Shown here: piece by piece, positions 19,297-28,198 of the stretch
Position numbering within the stretch: position 1 is the first letter of the stretch
Layout: each line of letters starts with the position of its first letter
Assembly: GCF_013363975.1 (NCBI RefSeq)
Contig: NZ_JABWGN010000007.1
Span: forward strand, 186,001-250,000
Length of the DNA: 64,000 nucleotides
Origin: Nonomuraea montanisoli
GTDB taxonomy: Bacteria; Actinomycetota; Actinomycetes; Streptosporangiales; Streptosporangiaceae
Direction: 5' to 3'
Notes under the pieces: generated by a model
Database searches by the model: none
Told to the model about the DNA's origin: nothing
What the model saw: the letters and a program-made list of their open reading frames with translations, nothing else
Program-made: the position numbers and the translations under genes

Positions 19297-21198
19297 TCAG
19301 CGTCCGGCCATGGCCGGCTGGTCGGACAGCAGCGACGCGGGCAGCGCGACCATCGCGGTCAGCCCCCCGTACGGCGACGGCCCGAGCCTGACCCGGATGC
19401 CGTGCCGGGCCGCCAGCCGGCTGACCACGAACAGCCCGAGCCGGTCGCTCTGCGCCAGGTCGAACTCCGGCACCTCCTCCAGGCGGGCGTTCAGCTCGTC
19501 CAGCTCGGTGCGCACGAGCCCGAGCCCGCGGTCCTCGATCTCGACCGTGACCCCGTGGGGCGTGAGCGCGGAGCGGACGTCCACCCGCGTCTGGGGCGGC
19601 GAGAACAGCGTGGCGTTCTCGACCAGCTCCGCCACGAGGTGGGCGACGTCGGTGACCGCGCCGCCGAGCACCGACACCTGCGGCGGCTGCAGCACCTCGA
19701 CCCGCGGGTACTCCTCGACCTCGGCCACGGCGGCCCGCAGCACGTCCACGAGCGGCACCGGGTTGCGCCAGCCGCGCCCCGGGACCTGGTCCGACAGGAT
19801 GATCAGGCTCTCGGCGTGCCGGCGCATGCGGGTGGTGAGGTGGTCGAGCTTGAACAGGTCGGCCAGCATCTCGGGCTGCTCGGTGTGGCGCTCCATGCTG
19901 TCGAGCTGCATGAGCTGGCGGTGCAGCAGCGTCTGGTTGCGCCGGGCCAGGTTGACGAAGACCTGGCTGACCCCGTGCCGCAGCCGCGCCTGGTCCACGG
20001 CCGCCTCGACGGCGGTGTGCTGCACGCTGTTGAACGCCGTGACGATGTCGCGTACCTCGGCCGTGTCGGCCTTGACCTCCAGGGGCGCGAGCTCCTCGTC
20101 CGTGGGCCCGTCGCCGCCGGCGCGCAGCCGCTTGACCAGCCCGGTCAGCCGCACCTCGGCCAGCTCGGTGGCCGCGTCGCGCAGGCCGGCCAGCTCCTCG
20201 GCGAGGCGGCGGCGGAAGCGCAGCGACAGCAGGATCGAGGCGAGGACCGCGAGCAGGCCTGCGCCGCCCGCCACGCCGATCTTGGTGAGGATGCCGTCGG
20301 CGGCGGGCGTGACCCGGCGGACGACGCCCTGCACGGCCTGGAACTGGTTGCGCTCGGTCGCCGCCCACAGGTTGTCGCCGTCCACGGGCCAGGTGGCAGC
20401 CGCGGCGGGCAGCCCGTTCATCGCGGCCTGCCCCCTGACGGCGTCCTCGGCCTTCAGGAACTCCTGGTACGCGGGGGAGGCCAGCAGCTCCTCGTACGGG
20501 CCGCGCAGCCGGCCGTCGAGCTGGGAGAGCGCCTGCGTGTAGAGCAGCCGCCGGGTGCCGACCATGCCGATGAACGCCTCGCGCTCGGCCTTGGTGATCC
20601 GGCCCCGGGCCAGCACCACCGCGATCACCGCGCGCTCGCGCGACAGGATGTCCTTGGCCTCGCCGAGCATGGTCACGGCCCTGGCCTGCCGGTAGAGCGA
20701 CTGCTCCGGCACCAGCACCATGGCGTCGAACATGCGGAACGTGGCGTCCGCGATCCGGCTGTAGCCGTCGATCACCTGGAGCGGCGCGGGGTCGGCCCCG
20801 TCCACCTTGCGGCGCAGCCGGGGAAGCTCGTCGAGCTCCCGGTACAGGGCGTCGAGCTGGGTGGCCATCTGCGGCGAGAGGTCGCGCTCGCGGGCTGCGA
20901 GCTGCCGGAAGGCGGCCACGGTCCGGTCGGTGAGGGCGCGCTGCGTGGTCAGGCGCTGGCGGCCCTGCCTGCTGGTCAGAAACTCCACCGAGGTCAGGCG
21001 CTCGTTCTGGAGCTGCACGTTGATCTGCTCGGCGGGGTCGGACAGGTTGGTGACCAGCTCGTTCACCTGGAGGAGGCGCAGCCCGTCGCCGCCGGTCAGC
21101 GCCGCGGCGAACGCCCACAGGCCCACCAGCGAGGTGAGCGGGACGAGCAGCAGGACCAGCAGCTTGAGCGCGATGGGACGGCCACGTGTGGGGGGCAT
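19297..21198 (-). CDS. Orphan NIT-domain sensor histidine kinase (CvnA-like)
   Basis: The 633-residue protein has a first membrane helix near the N-terminus (about 8-30), an extracellular nitrate/nitrite-sensor-like all-helical domain (about 35-290), a second helix (about 300-320), a HAMP-like linker, a dimerisation region (LDHLTTRMRRHAESLIIL), and an HATPase domain with VAELVENATLFSPP and DRGLGL. This is the architecture of conservon CvnA kinases in Streptomyces. The usual CvnB (roadblock), CvnC (DUF742) and CvnD (GTPase) genes do not follow, so it is an orphan. ATG 21198 has GGAGG four bases upstream. Confidence 0.9.
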   Translation of the reverse strand: MPPTRGRPIALKLLVLLLVPLTSLVGLWAFAAALTGGDGLRLLQVNELVTNLSDPAEQINVQLQNERLTSVEFLTSRQGRQRLTTQRALTDRTVAAFRQLAARERDLSPQMATQLDALYRELDELPRLRRKVDGADPAPLQVIDGYSRIADATFRMFDAMVLVPEQSLYRQARAVTMLGEAKDILSRERAVIAVVLARGRITKAEREAFIGMVGTRRLLYTQALSQLDGRLRGPYEELLASPAYQEFLKAEDAVRGQAAMNGLPAAAATWPVDGDNLWAATERNQFQAVQGVVRRVTPAADGILTKIGVAGGAGLLAVLASILLSLRFRRRLAEELAGLRDAATELAEVRLTGLVKRLRAGGDGPTDEELAPLEVKADTAEVRDIVTAFNSVQHTAVEAAVDQARLRHGVSQVFVNLARRNQTLLHRQLMQLDSMERHTEQPEMLADLFKLDHLTTRMRRHAESLIILSDQVPGRGWRNPVPLVDVLRAAVAEVEEYPRVEVLQPPQVSVLGGAVTDVAHLVAELVENATLFSPPQTRVDVRSALTPHGVTVEIEDRGLGLVRTELDELNARLEEVPEFDLAQSDRLGLFVVSRLAARHGIRVRLGPSPYGGLTAMVALPASLLSDQPAMAGR

Positions 21199-21288
21199 GC
21201 GACCTCCGGAGGCATGGTGAGATCGCCTCGCAGAGTACACCCCTTCAGGGGGATTTCTCCGGTGTGCGGAGAGCGGGCGCGCACAGCG

Positions 21289-21331
21289 GTGAGCCGTGGC
21301 GGGCGCCTCCTGGCCGCCCGCCACGGCTCAC
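21289..21331 (-). terminator. Strong hairpin terminator after the coiled-coil membrane gene
   Basis: Perfect 17-bp inverted repeat (21289-21305 and 21315-21331) with a 9-nt loop. It lies 29 bp beyond the stop of the minus-strand gene at 21360 and before the NIT kinase start. There is no long T-tract, as is common in actinobacteria. Confidence 0.8.
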
Positions 21332-21359
21332 TTGTGTGGATTCTCCGGACCGCCGCCGG

Positions 21360-21983
21360 TCAGGGCAGCGTGTCCTCGGGGCCGCGCGCCACGAGGCGGT
21401 CGCCCGGCACCCGGGCGCCGGGCACCCGGGCATGGGCCGGGCCCTGCGTGCGCCCCGGCGTGTACGCCGGCTCCCGGTCCGCGCCGTCGCGCCGGAAGGG
21501 CGCGGTGTCGCGGTCCTCGTCCCGCTCCGCCGCGCGGGTGTCGCGGACGGCGGCGCGGGCGTCGGCGCGGCCGGCCTCGCGGGCGGCGGTGCGCTCGGCC
21601 GCGACGTGGTCGGCGGCGGCACGGTCCGCGACGGCGTGCTGGGCAGCCGCACGGTCGGTCGCGGCGTGCTCGGCGGCGCGCTCACGTTCGAGCCGCTGCT
21701 CCAGTTCCCGCTTCTCGTCCTCCAGGCGGGCCACCCGGTCGGAGGTCTGCGCCCGGTCGGCGCGCATCCGCCGGCGGCGTCGCGCGGACATGCGCGTGCC
21801 CGCCACCATCATCCACAGGCCCAGGAACAGCACCGCGGCGGTGATCGCCCCGGCCGCGAACATCTGGACATGATCGAGCTGTAACGTGTAACCGAACAGG
21901 ATGTACCTGGACGTCTCCTCGGTGGCCACCAGGACGACGGCACCACCGGCGAGCAGGACCAGAACCAGGCCTAGAAAGGTCAT
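21360..21983 (-). CDS. Two-helix membrane protein with long coiled-coil/charged tail
   Basis: The 207-residue protein has two hydrophobic segments at about 3-22 and 40-62, an Arg-rich stretch (ARRRRRMRADRAQ), a heptad coiled coil (about 78-105), and a long Ala/Asp/Arg-rich low-complexity tail (about 105-207). Topology suggests both ends are cytoplasmic. It has some resemblance to LapA-type two-helix proteins, but no defined family is recognised. The function is unknown. Confidence 0.78.
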   Translation of the reverse strand: MTFLGLVLVLLAGGAVVLVATEETSRYILFGYTLQLDHVQMFAAGAITAAVLFLGLWMMVAGTRMSARRRRRMRADRAQTSDRVARLEDEKRELEQRLERERAAEHAATDRAAAQHAVADRAAADHVAAERTAAREAGRADARAAVRDTRAAERDEDRDTAPFRRDGADREPAYTPGRTQGPAHARVPGARVPGDRLVARGPEDTLP

Positions 21984-22079
21984 CCGAACTCACCCCTTGT
22001 CGTCTGAGCGACTCCCCTCTGCCCATAGGCGCGGCCGATATGCGGCGCAGGCCCTATCCCGTAGGGGTTCCAGGCCAGG

Positions 22080-22616
22080 ATGATGGTCATGAGACCCGAT
22101 CCCGGCCAGGTGCTGCACTTCTCCGAGGACCCCACGATCGAGCGGTTCGTGCCGCACGTGGCGCCCACGTCCGCGCTGGCCGAGGCGTACGTCTGGGCGG
22201 TGGGGCCCGAGCGCTGCCCCGACTACTGGTTCCCGCGCCAGTGCCCGCGCGCGATGGCCTGGCGCGACCCCGGCACCACCGACGCCGACGCCGAGCGGAT
22301 CATCGGCGCGGGCTGCGGCGACCGGGTCCACGCCGTCGAGTACGGCTGGCTGCGCGCGATCATGGAGGTGCGCCTGTACGCGTACCGGCTGCCGGCCGAG
22401 CCGTTCGAGCCCATCGGCGAGCACGCCCACGCGGTGGTCGCCCGCGTGCCGGTGGAGCCGCTCGGCCCGGCCGAGCCCGTGGGCGACCTGCTGGAGCTGC
22501 ACGAGCGGGCCGGGATCCAGCTCCGACTGCTCGACCGGCTCCGGCCGTTCTGGGACGAGGTGACGTCCAGCACGCTCGGGTTCAGCGGGATACGGCTGCG
22601 GAACGCTCGTCGATGA
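22080..22616 (+). CDS. DUF6886 family protein
   Basis: The 178-residue soluble protein contains VLHFSEDPTIERFVPHVA and a Trp/Cys-rich segment ERCPDYWFPRQCPRAMAW, characteristic of the uncharacterised DUF6886 family found across actinobacteria and bacilli. The start could be ATG 22080, 22083 or 22089 because MMVM gives several ATGs. The 3' end overlaps the convergent PanE-like gene by 35 bp. The function is unknown. Confidence 0.85.
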   Translation: MMVMRPDPGQVLHFSEDPTIERFVPHVAPTSALAEAYVWAVGPERCPDYWFPRQCPRAMAWRDPGTTDADAERIIGAGCGDRVHAVEYGWLRAIMEVRLYAYRLPAEPFEPIGEHAHAVVARVPVEPLGPAEPVGDLLELHERAGIQLRLLDRLRPFWDEVTSSTLGFSGIRLRNARR

Positions 22617-23553
22617 GGGCGGTCAGGCGCTCGACCGGCATCGAGCCGGGCGGCAGCTTCTCGCGGGCGGACCGGCCGGCCTCGCGCTGGAGCACGTCGT
22701 TGACCGGGGTCGGCAGGCCGTGCTCGCGGCCGAGCAGCACGATCTCACCGTTGAGGTAGTCGGTCTCGATGGTGCCGCTGGAGCGCGCGAGGCTCTGCCA
22801 GGACGAGCCGCCGCCGCGCTGGACGCCGCCGATGGGCCGCACGTCCACCTGGTCGCCGCGCAGCGCGCTCTCCTCCTGCTGGCCGGTGTACGGGATGCCC
22901 GCCTCCTCCAGCACCGCGGCGCCCTCCGCCCGGGCCCGCTCGTGCAGCGTGCCGACGCCGGGCGCGTGGCCGCACAGGGCCTCGACGGCGTTGCCGAGGT
23001 TGCCGAGCAGCTTGCCGTACTTCCAGCGCATCACGTCGGGCTGGGCCAGGGCCACGAAGTCGCTCTTGCACAGGTCGGCGACCATCTGGCGGGCCGGGTC
23101 GTCCACACCCTGGGGATAACGGCCGACGTGGAACATCCCGGAGTGCGGCATGCCGTACGCGGCGACCGTGCCGGGTTCGAGGTGCAGGGCGGGCAGCCAC
23201 ACGCACATGCCGTAGACCCGCTCGAACCTTCGCAGCACGGTCCGCTCGTTGTCGACGCCGTTCTGCGCGCAGAGCACCGGCAGGTGGCGCGGCCAGGGGT
23301 CGAGCGCGGCGACGGTGTCCTGCGACTTGGTGGCGAGGACCAGCACGTCGTCGTCGCGCGTGGGGACGGGGCCGTCGGCGGTAGGGATGGGGAGGGTGTC
23401 GTCGGACTCGGGGGTGAGCAGGCGCAGGCCGTGTGTCCTGAGCGCCTCGTAGTGGGCGCCTCTGGCGATCAGCAGCACCTCGTGCCCCGCCTGGAAGAGA
23501 CGGGCCCCGATGGTGCCGCCGACCGCTCCCGCTCCGATCACGATGTAGCGCAT
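22582..23553 (-). CDS. Ketopantoate reductase-like NAD(P)-dependent oxidoreductase
   Basis: The 323-residue protein has an N-terminal Rossmann motif YIVIGAGAVGGTIGARL, KSQDT at the position of the NADP-contacting segment, NGVDNE, and a C-terminal helical domain (WKYGKLLGNLGNAVEAL) of the ApbA/PanE fold. ApbA-family enzymes reduce 2-dehydropantoate or related keto acids. Without a pan operon next to it the substrate is uncertain. The frame remains open upstream into the glycosyltransferase region, but ATG 23553 begins the Rossmann fold exactly. Confidence 0.88.
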   Translation of the reverse strand: MRYIVIGAGAVGGTIGARLFQAGHEVLLIARGAHYEALRTHGLRLLTPESDDTLPIPTADGPVPTRDDDVLVLATKSQDTVAALDPWPRHLPVLCAQNGVDNERTVLRRFERVYGMCVWLPALHLEPGTVAAYGMPHSGMFHVGRYPQGVDDPARQMVADLCKSDFVALAQPDVMRWKYGKLLGNLGNAVEALCGHAPGVGTLHERARAEGAAVLEEAGIPYTGQQEESALRGDQVDVRPIGGVQRGGGSSWQSLARSSGTIETDYLNGEIVLLGREHGLPTPVNDVLQREAGRSAREKLPPGSMPVERLTALIDERSAAVSR

Positions 23554-23618
23554 GGCTCCGAGGATGTCACTCCCGGCTTCGCGGCCGCCCACCGGGCCGC
23601 CGCGGGGCGCCTTCGGGA

Positions 23619-24344
23619 CTACTTGGCGAGGGCGACCTGGGTCCGCGGGATGGCCGCGCCGCGGAAGCGCTCGCGCACGATCGTCCTGAGCACCCGCCAG
23701 CCGTCGCGGACGGCGTGCAGGTTGCTCTCGCCGTGGATGCGGCTGCGCTCGTGGCTCGGTACCTCGGCGATGAGCAGGCCGGCCTGGGCCGCGCGGACGT
23801 TCATGAGCGTCTCGATCTCGAAACCGTCGCAGTCGAGGCCCATCGCGTCCAGGTGCCGCGCCCAGAAGGCGTTGTAGCCGTAGCACAGGTCGGTGTAGCG
23901 GGTGCCGTACAGCCAGTTGGTGAGCCCCGTCAGCGCCCGGTTGCCGAGCGAGCGCAGCGGGCTGATGTCGTCGGAGCCGCCGCCCGGGGCGTACCGGGAG
24001 CCCTTGGCGAAGTCGGCCCCGTCCTCCAGGGCGGCGACGAACGAGAAGATCTCCCGGCCGTCGGTCGAGCCGTCGGCGTCGATCATGACGATGATGTCGC
24101 CGGAGGCGGCCGCGAAGCCTTCGATGAGGGCGTTTCCCTTGCCCCGTCCGGTCTGGGCGACCACCCGGAGGTCGGGGCGCAGCCGGCGGGCCACGGCGAC
24201 GGTGTCGTCGCTGGAGTTTCCGTCGACGAGCACGACCTCGTCGATCCAGGCGGGCAGGGTCGCGAACACGTGTGGCAGGTTGTCGGCCTCGTTCATCGCG
24301 GGGACGACGACGGTGACGCTGGCGGTGAATGGCCCCTTGTTCAT
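23619..24344 (-). CDS. Family 2 glycosyltransferase
   Basis: The 241-residue protein opens VTVVVPAMNEADNLP, has VVLVDGNSSDDT and the metal-binding DADGSTD motif (about residue 90), the GT2 (dolichyl-phosphate-mannose synthase-like) layout without a C-terminal membrane region. It probably transfers a sugar from a nucleotide donor to a lipid or glycan acceptor at the cytoplasmic face. ATG 24344 is preferred over the TTG five codons upstream. It is 65 bp upstream of the PanE-like gene on the same strand. Confidence 0.9.
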   Translation of the reverse strand: MNKGPFTASVTVVVPAMNEADNLPHVFATLPAWIDEVVLVDGNSSDDTVAVARRLRPDLRVVAQTGRGKGNALIEGFAAASGDIIVMIDADGSTDGREIFSFVAALEDGADFAKGSRYAPGGGSDDISPLRSLGNRALTGLTNWLYGTRYTDLCYGYNAFWARHLDAMGLDCDGFEIETLMNVRAAQAGLLIAEVPSHERSRIHGESNLHAVRDGWRVLRTIVRERFRGAAIPRTQVALAK

Positions 24345-24409
24345 GCCTAGACGGTGCAACCCGGCGCATGCAAGTCGCTTGACTTCGCCTTGCAGAGATC
24401 ATGGTAATC

Positions 24410-24428
24410 CATGCCCCATCAGGGCATG
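24410..24428. promoter_or_regulatory. 7-bp inverted repeat between DUF2000 and glycosyltransferase genes
   Basis: CATGCCC and GGGCATG flank a 5-nt loop. The repeat is in the 176-bp gap after the DUF2000 gene and 66 bp before the glycosyltransferase start on the minus strand. It could be a weak terminator or an operator. Confidence 0.4.
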
Positions 24429-24520
24429 TTCATCATCCTGTGACCTGGTGACACACTCGTGGCGGTGATGTGCGGGGGCCTGGTGAGGCGACCTTGACTT
24501 CACCGCCCGAATGTGCGCCT

Positions 24521-24979
24521 CTAGCGGAGCAGCGGCAGCCGGCCGGTCAGGCGGTCCACGTCCGCGCGCGGCCCGATGATGCTCACGGCGAGGTAGGCCA
24601 GCTCCTGCGCCCCGGTGCGGGCCAGCTCCGCGAGGTAGTCGTCGTAGACGTTGGTCCGCTGCGCGATGGCGGCCATGTCCGCGGTCGTCACGCCGGCCGT
24701 ACCGGCGGCGTCGTCCCGGATCCGGCGGACGATCGCGGACGGCGCGGCCAGCACCGTGCAGCCGGTCCACGGCAGCCCGGCGTGCGCCCCGCCGGAGGCG
24801 TCCTCGCCCCCCGAGCCCATGATCGACGGCACCGCCTGGCTGGTGGACGCGGCCAGGCACGCCGCCGCGTTGGCCTGCAGGCCGCGGGGCAGGTCGCGGT
24901 CCATCACGATGACCCACTTGACCGGCAGCTCCCTGGTGGGCAGGTCGGGACGGTGGTCGAGGTGCGCGAGCGCGGTCAT
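24521..24979 (-). CDS. DUF2000 family protein
   Basis: The 152-residue protein reads KWVIVMDRDLPRGLQANAAACLAAS near the start and ends in a beta segment LAYLAVSIIGPRADVDRLTG, the pattern of DUF2000 proteins, which have a PTH2-like fold. ATG 24979 has GGGAG at proper distance. The gene is divergent from an Lrp/AsnC regulator with 113 bp between them, and in many genomes such pairs are regulator and target. The function is unknown. Confidence 0.88.
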   Translation of the reverse strand: MTALAHLDHRPDLPTRELPVKWVIVMDRDLPRGLQANAAACLAASTSQAVPSIMGSGGEDASGGAHAGLPWTGCTVLAAPSAIVRRIRDDAAGTAGVTTADMAAIAQRTNVYDDYLAELARTGAQELAYLAVSIIGPRADVDRLTGRLPLLR

Positions 24980-25052
24980 GAAGGCTCCCTTCTCCGAACT
25001 TATGGAGGGAGTTTCACAGCATGACCGCTGAGACGACAAAGCGATTAGGCTC

Positions 25053-25073
25053 TTTCCGAAGGAAGTTCGGAAA
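25053..25073. promoter_or_regulatory. Candidate Lrp operator palindrome
   Basis: TTTCCGAA and TTCGGAAA are perfect 8-bp arms around GGAAG, inside the 113-bp divergent region. A related half-site (CTCCGAACTT, 24992-25001, inverse orientation) lies 52 bp away near the DUF2000 start. Two-site spacing fits Lrp/AsnC oligomers. Confidence 0.6.
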
Positions 25074-25092
25074 CTCGTCAGGGAGCGCGTCC

Positions 25093-25590
25093 ATGGACGA
25101 ACTTGATACGGCCATCCTCGCCGAGCTCCAGCGCGACGGCCGCCAGACCAACCGCGAGCTGGCCGAGCGCATCGGCATCGCCGCCTCGACCTGCCTGGAA
25201 CGCGTGCGCTCGCTGCGCGCCAACGGGGTGATCGAGGGCTTCCACGCCGAGGTCAACCTGGCCGCGATCGGCCGCCCGGTCCAGGCGCTGATCAACGTAC
25301 GGCTCCACCCGAAGATCCGGGAGGCGGTCGAGGGGTTCCGCGAGTACATCACGGCGCTGCCCGAGACGCTCGCGATCTTCGTGGTGTCGGGCGGCGACGA
25401 CTTCATCATCCAGGTGGCCGTGCGCGACACCGGGCACCTGCGCGACTTCGTCCTCGACCACGTGTCGCGGCACCGCAACATCGCCGACGTGCGCACCTCG
25501 CTCGTCTACGACCACATCCGCAGGACGTCCCTGGAGGTGCTGGAGCCGGAGAGCCCGAGCCGCCCCCGCACGGGCCGCAAGCCCCGCTGA
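25093..25590 (+). CDS. Lrp/AsnC family transcriptional regulator
   Basis: The 165-residue protein has an N-terminal helix-turn-helix (about 3-60: LDTAILAELQRDGRQTNRELAERIGIAASTCLERV) and a C-terminal RAM ligand-binding domain (about 68-145) with the GGDDFIIQV segment. It is likely to control the divergent DUF2000 gene and itself through the palindrome in the shared upstream region. ATG 25093 has GGGAG upstream. An in-frame ATG at 25021 would extend the protein across the palindrome and is rejected. Confidence 0.93.
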   Translation: MDELDTAILAELQRDGRQTNRELAERIGIAASTCLERVRSLRANGVIEGFHAEVNLAAIGRPVQALINVRLHPKIREAVEGFREYITALPETLAIFVVSGGDDFIIQVAVRDTGHLRDFVLDHVSRHRNIADVRTSLVYDHIRRTSLEVLEPESPSRPRTGRKPR

Positions 25591-25611
25591 GCACCCTGAG
25601 CTCAGGAGGGA

Positions 25612-26136
25612 TCAGACCAGGGCCTCGTCCGCGCGGGCCAGGATCTCCTCCACCGTCTCGGCCGGGCTCTGTCGGGAGGTGTCCAGCCACAGGCCGATCC
25701 GCGGCGTCTCGTTCCGCAGGGCGCCGTCAAGGTCGGCGACCGTCCACGCGCCGTAGCCGGTCTTGGCGCGCTCCCGCTCACGCCGCACCACCGCGGCCGG
25801 GTCCGGCGCGAGCACGACCACCCGCAGCGGCCGGGCCGTGATCAGCGACACGAGAAGCGCCAAGTCCTCGCCCAGCACCACGTCCTGCACGACCGGCGTG
25901 AACCCTTCCCCGGCGTACAGGTCGGCCGCCGCGGCCGCGAGCCGGTACCTCAGCCGGAGCTGGCGCGTCGCCTCACCGGCGTCGCCGGGCGCCATGTCGG
26001 CCCGGCCGTTGACGATCATGCGGCGGAACAGGTCGCCGCGGACGTGCACGGAGCGGGGCAGCCGCTCTGCCAGCGCCTGCGCGACCGTCGACTTGCCCGC
26101 GGCCATGATCCCGGTGACGAGTACGACGCCCTTCAC
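25612..26136 (-). CDS. P-loop NTPase, small-molecule kinase-like
   Basis: The 174-residue protein starts (GTG) with VVLVTGIMAAGKSTVAQALAERL, a Walker A motif, followed by VHVRGDLFRR and a lid-like RRERERAKTGYG segment. This resembles the chloramphenicol-phosphotransferase/zeta-toxin-like AAA_33 kinases. The substrate is unknown. AAGGAG lies eight bases before the GTG. It converges with the Lrp gene (21-bp gap). Confidence 0.87.
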   Translation of the reverse strand: MKGVVLVTGIMAAGKSTVAQALAERLPRSVHVRGDLFRRMIVNGRADMAPGDAGEATRQLRLRYRLAAAAADLYAGEGFTPVVQDVVLGEDLALLVSLITARPLRVVVLAPDPAAVVRRERERAKTGYGAWTVADLDGALRNETPRIGLWLDTSRQSPAETVEEILARADEALV

Positions 26137-26228
26137 GAACCCGCTCCTTCCCCTGCCGGCACCTTCGGCACCACGCCGGCGACGTCGTCGCCGAGCACCA
26201 GGCGACCAGCCGCATTCCGATCATTAGT

Positions 26229-27536
26229 ATGGCGGCCGTGGGCATCGAGGGCGGGCCGTGGGAGAGCCTGCTCAGGGCGCCCCTGCGGATCCCGCTGTCG
26301 TCCACGCCCTGGCGCTCGGCCGCGTACCTGGTGAGCGGGTTCCTGGTCATCGCGGTCTGGCTGCCGGGCGCGCTCGTGCTCCTGGTCGCCGGAGGGCTCA
26401 CCTGGCCGATCCGTGTGGGCGTGCCCGTGCTGAGGCTGCTGCCCCGGTGGGCGGTGGCGCTCGGCCGGGCCGAACGGGCCCGGCTGCGGCTGGTGGACGA
26501 CCGCCCCGCGCCCTCGCCGCACGACCGCCCCGCGCCTTCGCCGCACGGCCGGTCCGTGACGAGCACCCGGGCGCTGCCGGCGGAGGCCGCGACCTGGAGG
26601 GAGGCCGGGCACGGCCTGTTGCTGTGCCTGCTCGGGCCGCTCAACGCGGTGTTCGTGGTGGTGCTCGCCCTGGGGGTCGGGGGGCCGCTGCTGGCGCCCG
26701 TGTGGGGCTGGTTGCCCGGCTCGGCCTCGGTGAACCCGTCCTGGCAGAAGGTGATCTCCGATCCGGCGCTGGCGTGGGGAGCCGCCGCGGTAGGGCTGCT
26801 GCTCGGCGTGGTCGCCGCCTACCTGCTGTCGGGGGCGGCCGCGGCCGAGGGGGCGCTGGCCCGCACGCTGCTGACCAAGCCGGCGGACGAGGAGCTGGAG
26901 CTGCGGCTGATCGAGGTCGACCGATCGCGGGCCAGACTCGCGGACGCGTTCGACGACGAGCGGCGGCGGCTCGAACGCGACCTGCACGACGGCACCCAGC
27001 AGCGGCTCACCGGGCTGATCATGACGTTGGGGCTGGCCCGGATGGAGCTGTCGGGGCAGCGGGCGGAGGTCGGCCGGCTCGTCGACCGCGCCTATGACGA
27101 GGCCCGTGACACGCTGGTGGAGCTGCAGGCGCTGGTACGCGGCATCCATCCGGCCATCCTCACCGACCGCGGGCTGCCCGGGGCGCTGAGCGAGGCGGCC
27201 AGGCGGTGCCCGGTGCCGGTGACCGTACGTGTGGAGGGCATGGACGAGCGGCCACCCGCCCCGGTCGAGTCCGCCGTCTACTTCGCCGGGTGCGAGGCGC
27301 TGACCAACCTGGCCAAGCACAGCGGTGCGGGCGGCGCGGAGCTGCTGCTGCGCGGCGCGCCCCGCCAGGTCTTCCTGCAGGTTCGCGACGACGGCGTGGG
27401 CGGGGCCGACATCGGGGGCGGCACCGGCCTGACCGGGCTGGCCGACCGGGTGGCCGCGGTCGGCGGCACGGTCAGCCTGTCGAGCCCGGAAGGCGAGGGG
27501 ACCACCGTACGCGTGGAGGTTTCGTGGACGTCGTGA
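26229..27536 (+). CDS. Two-component sensor histidine kinase (HisKA_3 type)
   Basis: The 435-residue protein has about four hydrophobic segments in the first 220 residues, with a Pro/Ser/His repeat (RPAPSPHDRPAPSPH) in the loop. It then has the HisKA_3 motif ERDLHDGTQQRL with the phospho-accepting His and an HATPase domain (EALTNLAKHSGA, DDGVGG, GTGLTGLADRV). Its stop overlaps the regulator start by 13 bp, so the pair is translationally coupled. It faces a minus-strand ABC transporter, the usual arrangement for kinases that sense envelope stress or antibiotics. Confidence 0.94.
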   Translation: MAAVGIEGGPWESLLRAPLRIPLSSTPWRSAAYLVSGFLVIAVWLPGALVLLVAGGLTWPIRVGVPVLRLLPRWAVALGRAERARLRLVDDRPAPSPHDRPAPSPHGRSVTSTRALPAEAATWREAGHGLLLCLLGPLNAVFVVVLALGVGGPLLAPVWGWLPGSASVNPSWQKVISDPALAWGAAAVGLLLGVVAAYLLSGAAAAEGALARTLLTKPADEELELRLIEVDRSRARLADAFDDERRRLERDLHDGTQQRLTGLIMTLGLARMELSGQRAEVGRLVDRAYDEARDTLVELQALVRGIHPAILTDRGLPGALSEAARRCPVPVTVRVEGMDERPPAPVESAVYFAGCEALTNLAKHSGAGGAELLLRGAPRQVFLQVRDDGVGGADIGGGTGLTGLADRVAAVGGTVSLSSPEGEGTTVRVEVSWTS

Positions 27537-28189
27537 TCGCGGACGACTCGGTGCTGCTGCGGGAGGGGCTGCGGCACATCCTGGAGCGGTTCGGGCACCG
27601 GGTGGTCGCCTCGGTCGGCGACGCCGGCGAGCTGCTGACGGCGGTGGACGCGCGGCTGCCCGACGTCGCCGTCGTGGACGTGCGGATGCCTCCGGGCTTC
27701 CGCGACGAGGGGCTGCGGGCGGCGCTGCGCATCAGGACCGAGCACCCGGAGGTGGCGGTGCTGGTGTTGTCGCAGTACGTCGAGCGGTCCTACGCGTTGG
27801 AACTGCTGGAGTCCGGTTCGGGGCGAGGCGTCGGCTACCTGCTGAAGAACCGCGTCGGCGAGATCGAGGACTTCCTCGACGCGGTCGGCAGGGTGGCCGC
27901 CGGCGGCACCGCCATCGACCCGGAGGTCGTGGTCAGGCTGCTGGAGGACCGCCGTGACCGCGAGGGCCTCGATCGCCTCACCCCGCGCGAACGAGACGTA
28001 CTGGCGTTGATGGCCGAAGGCAAGTCCAACGGCGCGATCGCCAGGGTGCTCGTGGTCAGTGAGGCGGCGGTGCTCAAGCACGTGGGCAACATCTTCGCCA
28101 AGCTGCTGCTCCAACCCAGTGACGAGGAGCACCGCCGGGTCGCGGCGGTGCTCCGCTACCTGCGCGACGGCGAGCGGGGACGCCCCTAG
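27524..28189 (+). CDS. LuxR/NarL family response regulator
   Basis: The 221-residue protein has a receiver domain (VIADDSVLLREGL, acceptor Asp in AVVDVRMPPG, YLLKNRV) and a C-terminal LuxR helix-turn-helix (RLTPRERDVLALMAEGKSNGAIARVL...KHVGNIFAKL). GTG 27524 has GGAGG four bases upstream within the kinase gene. It is the cognate partner of the kinase encoded just upstream. The convergent ABC transporter genes, 9 bp away, are plausible targets. Confidence 0.95.
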   Translation: MDVVIADDSVLLREGLRHILERFGHRVVASVGDAGELLTAVDARLPDVAVVDVRMPPGFRDEGLRAALRIRTEHPEVAVLVLSQYVERSYALELLESGSGRGVGYLLKNRVGEIEDFLDAVGRVAAGGTAIDPEVVVRLLEDRRDREGLDRLTPRERDVLALMAEGKSNGAIARVLVVSEAAVLKHVGNIFAKLLLQPSDEEHRRVAAVLRYLRDGERGRP

Positions 28190-28198
28190 GTACGGACG

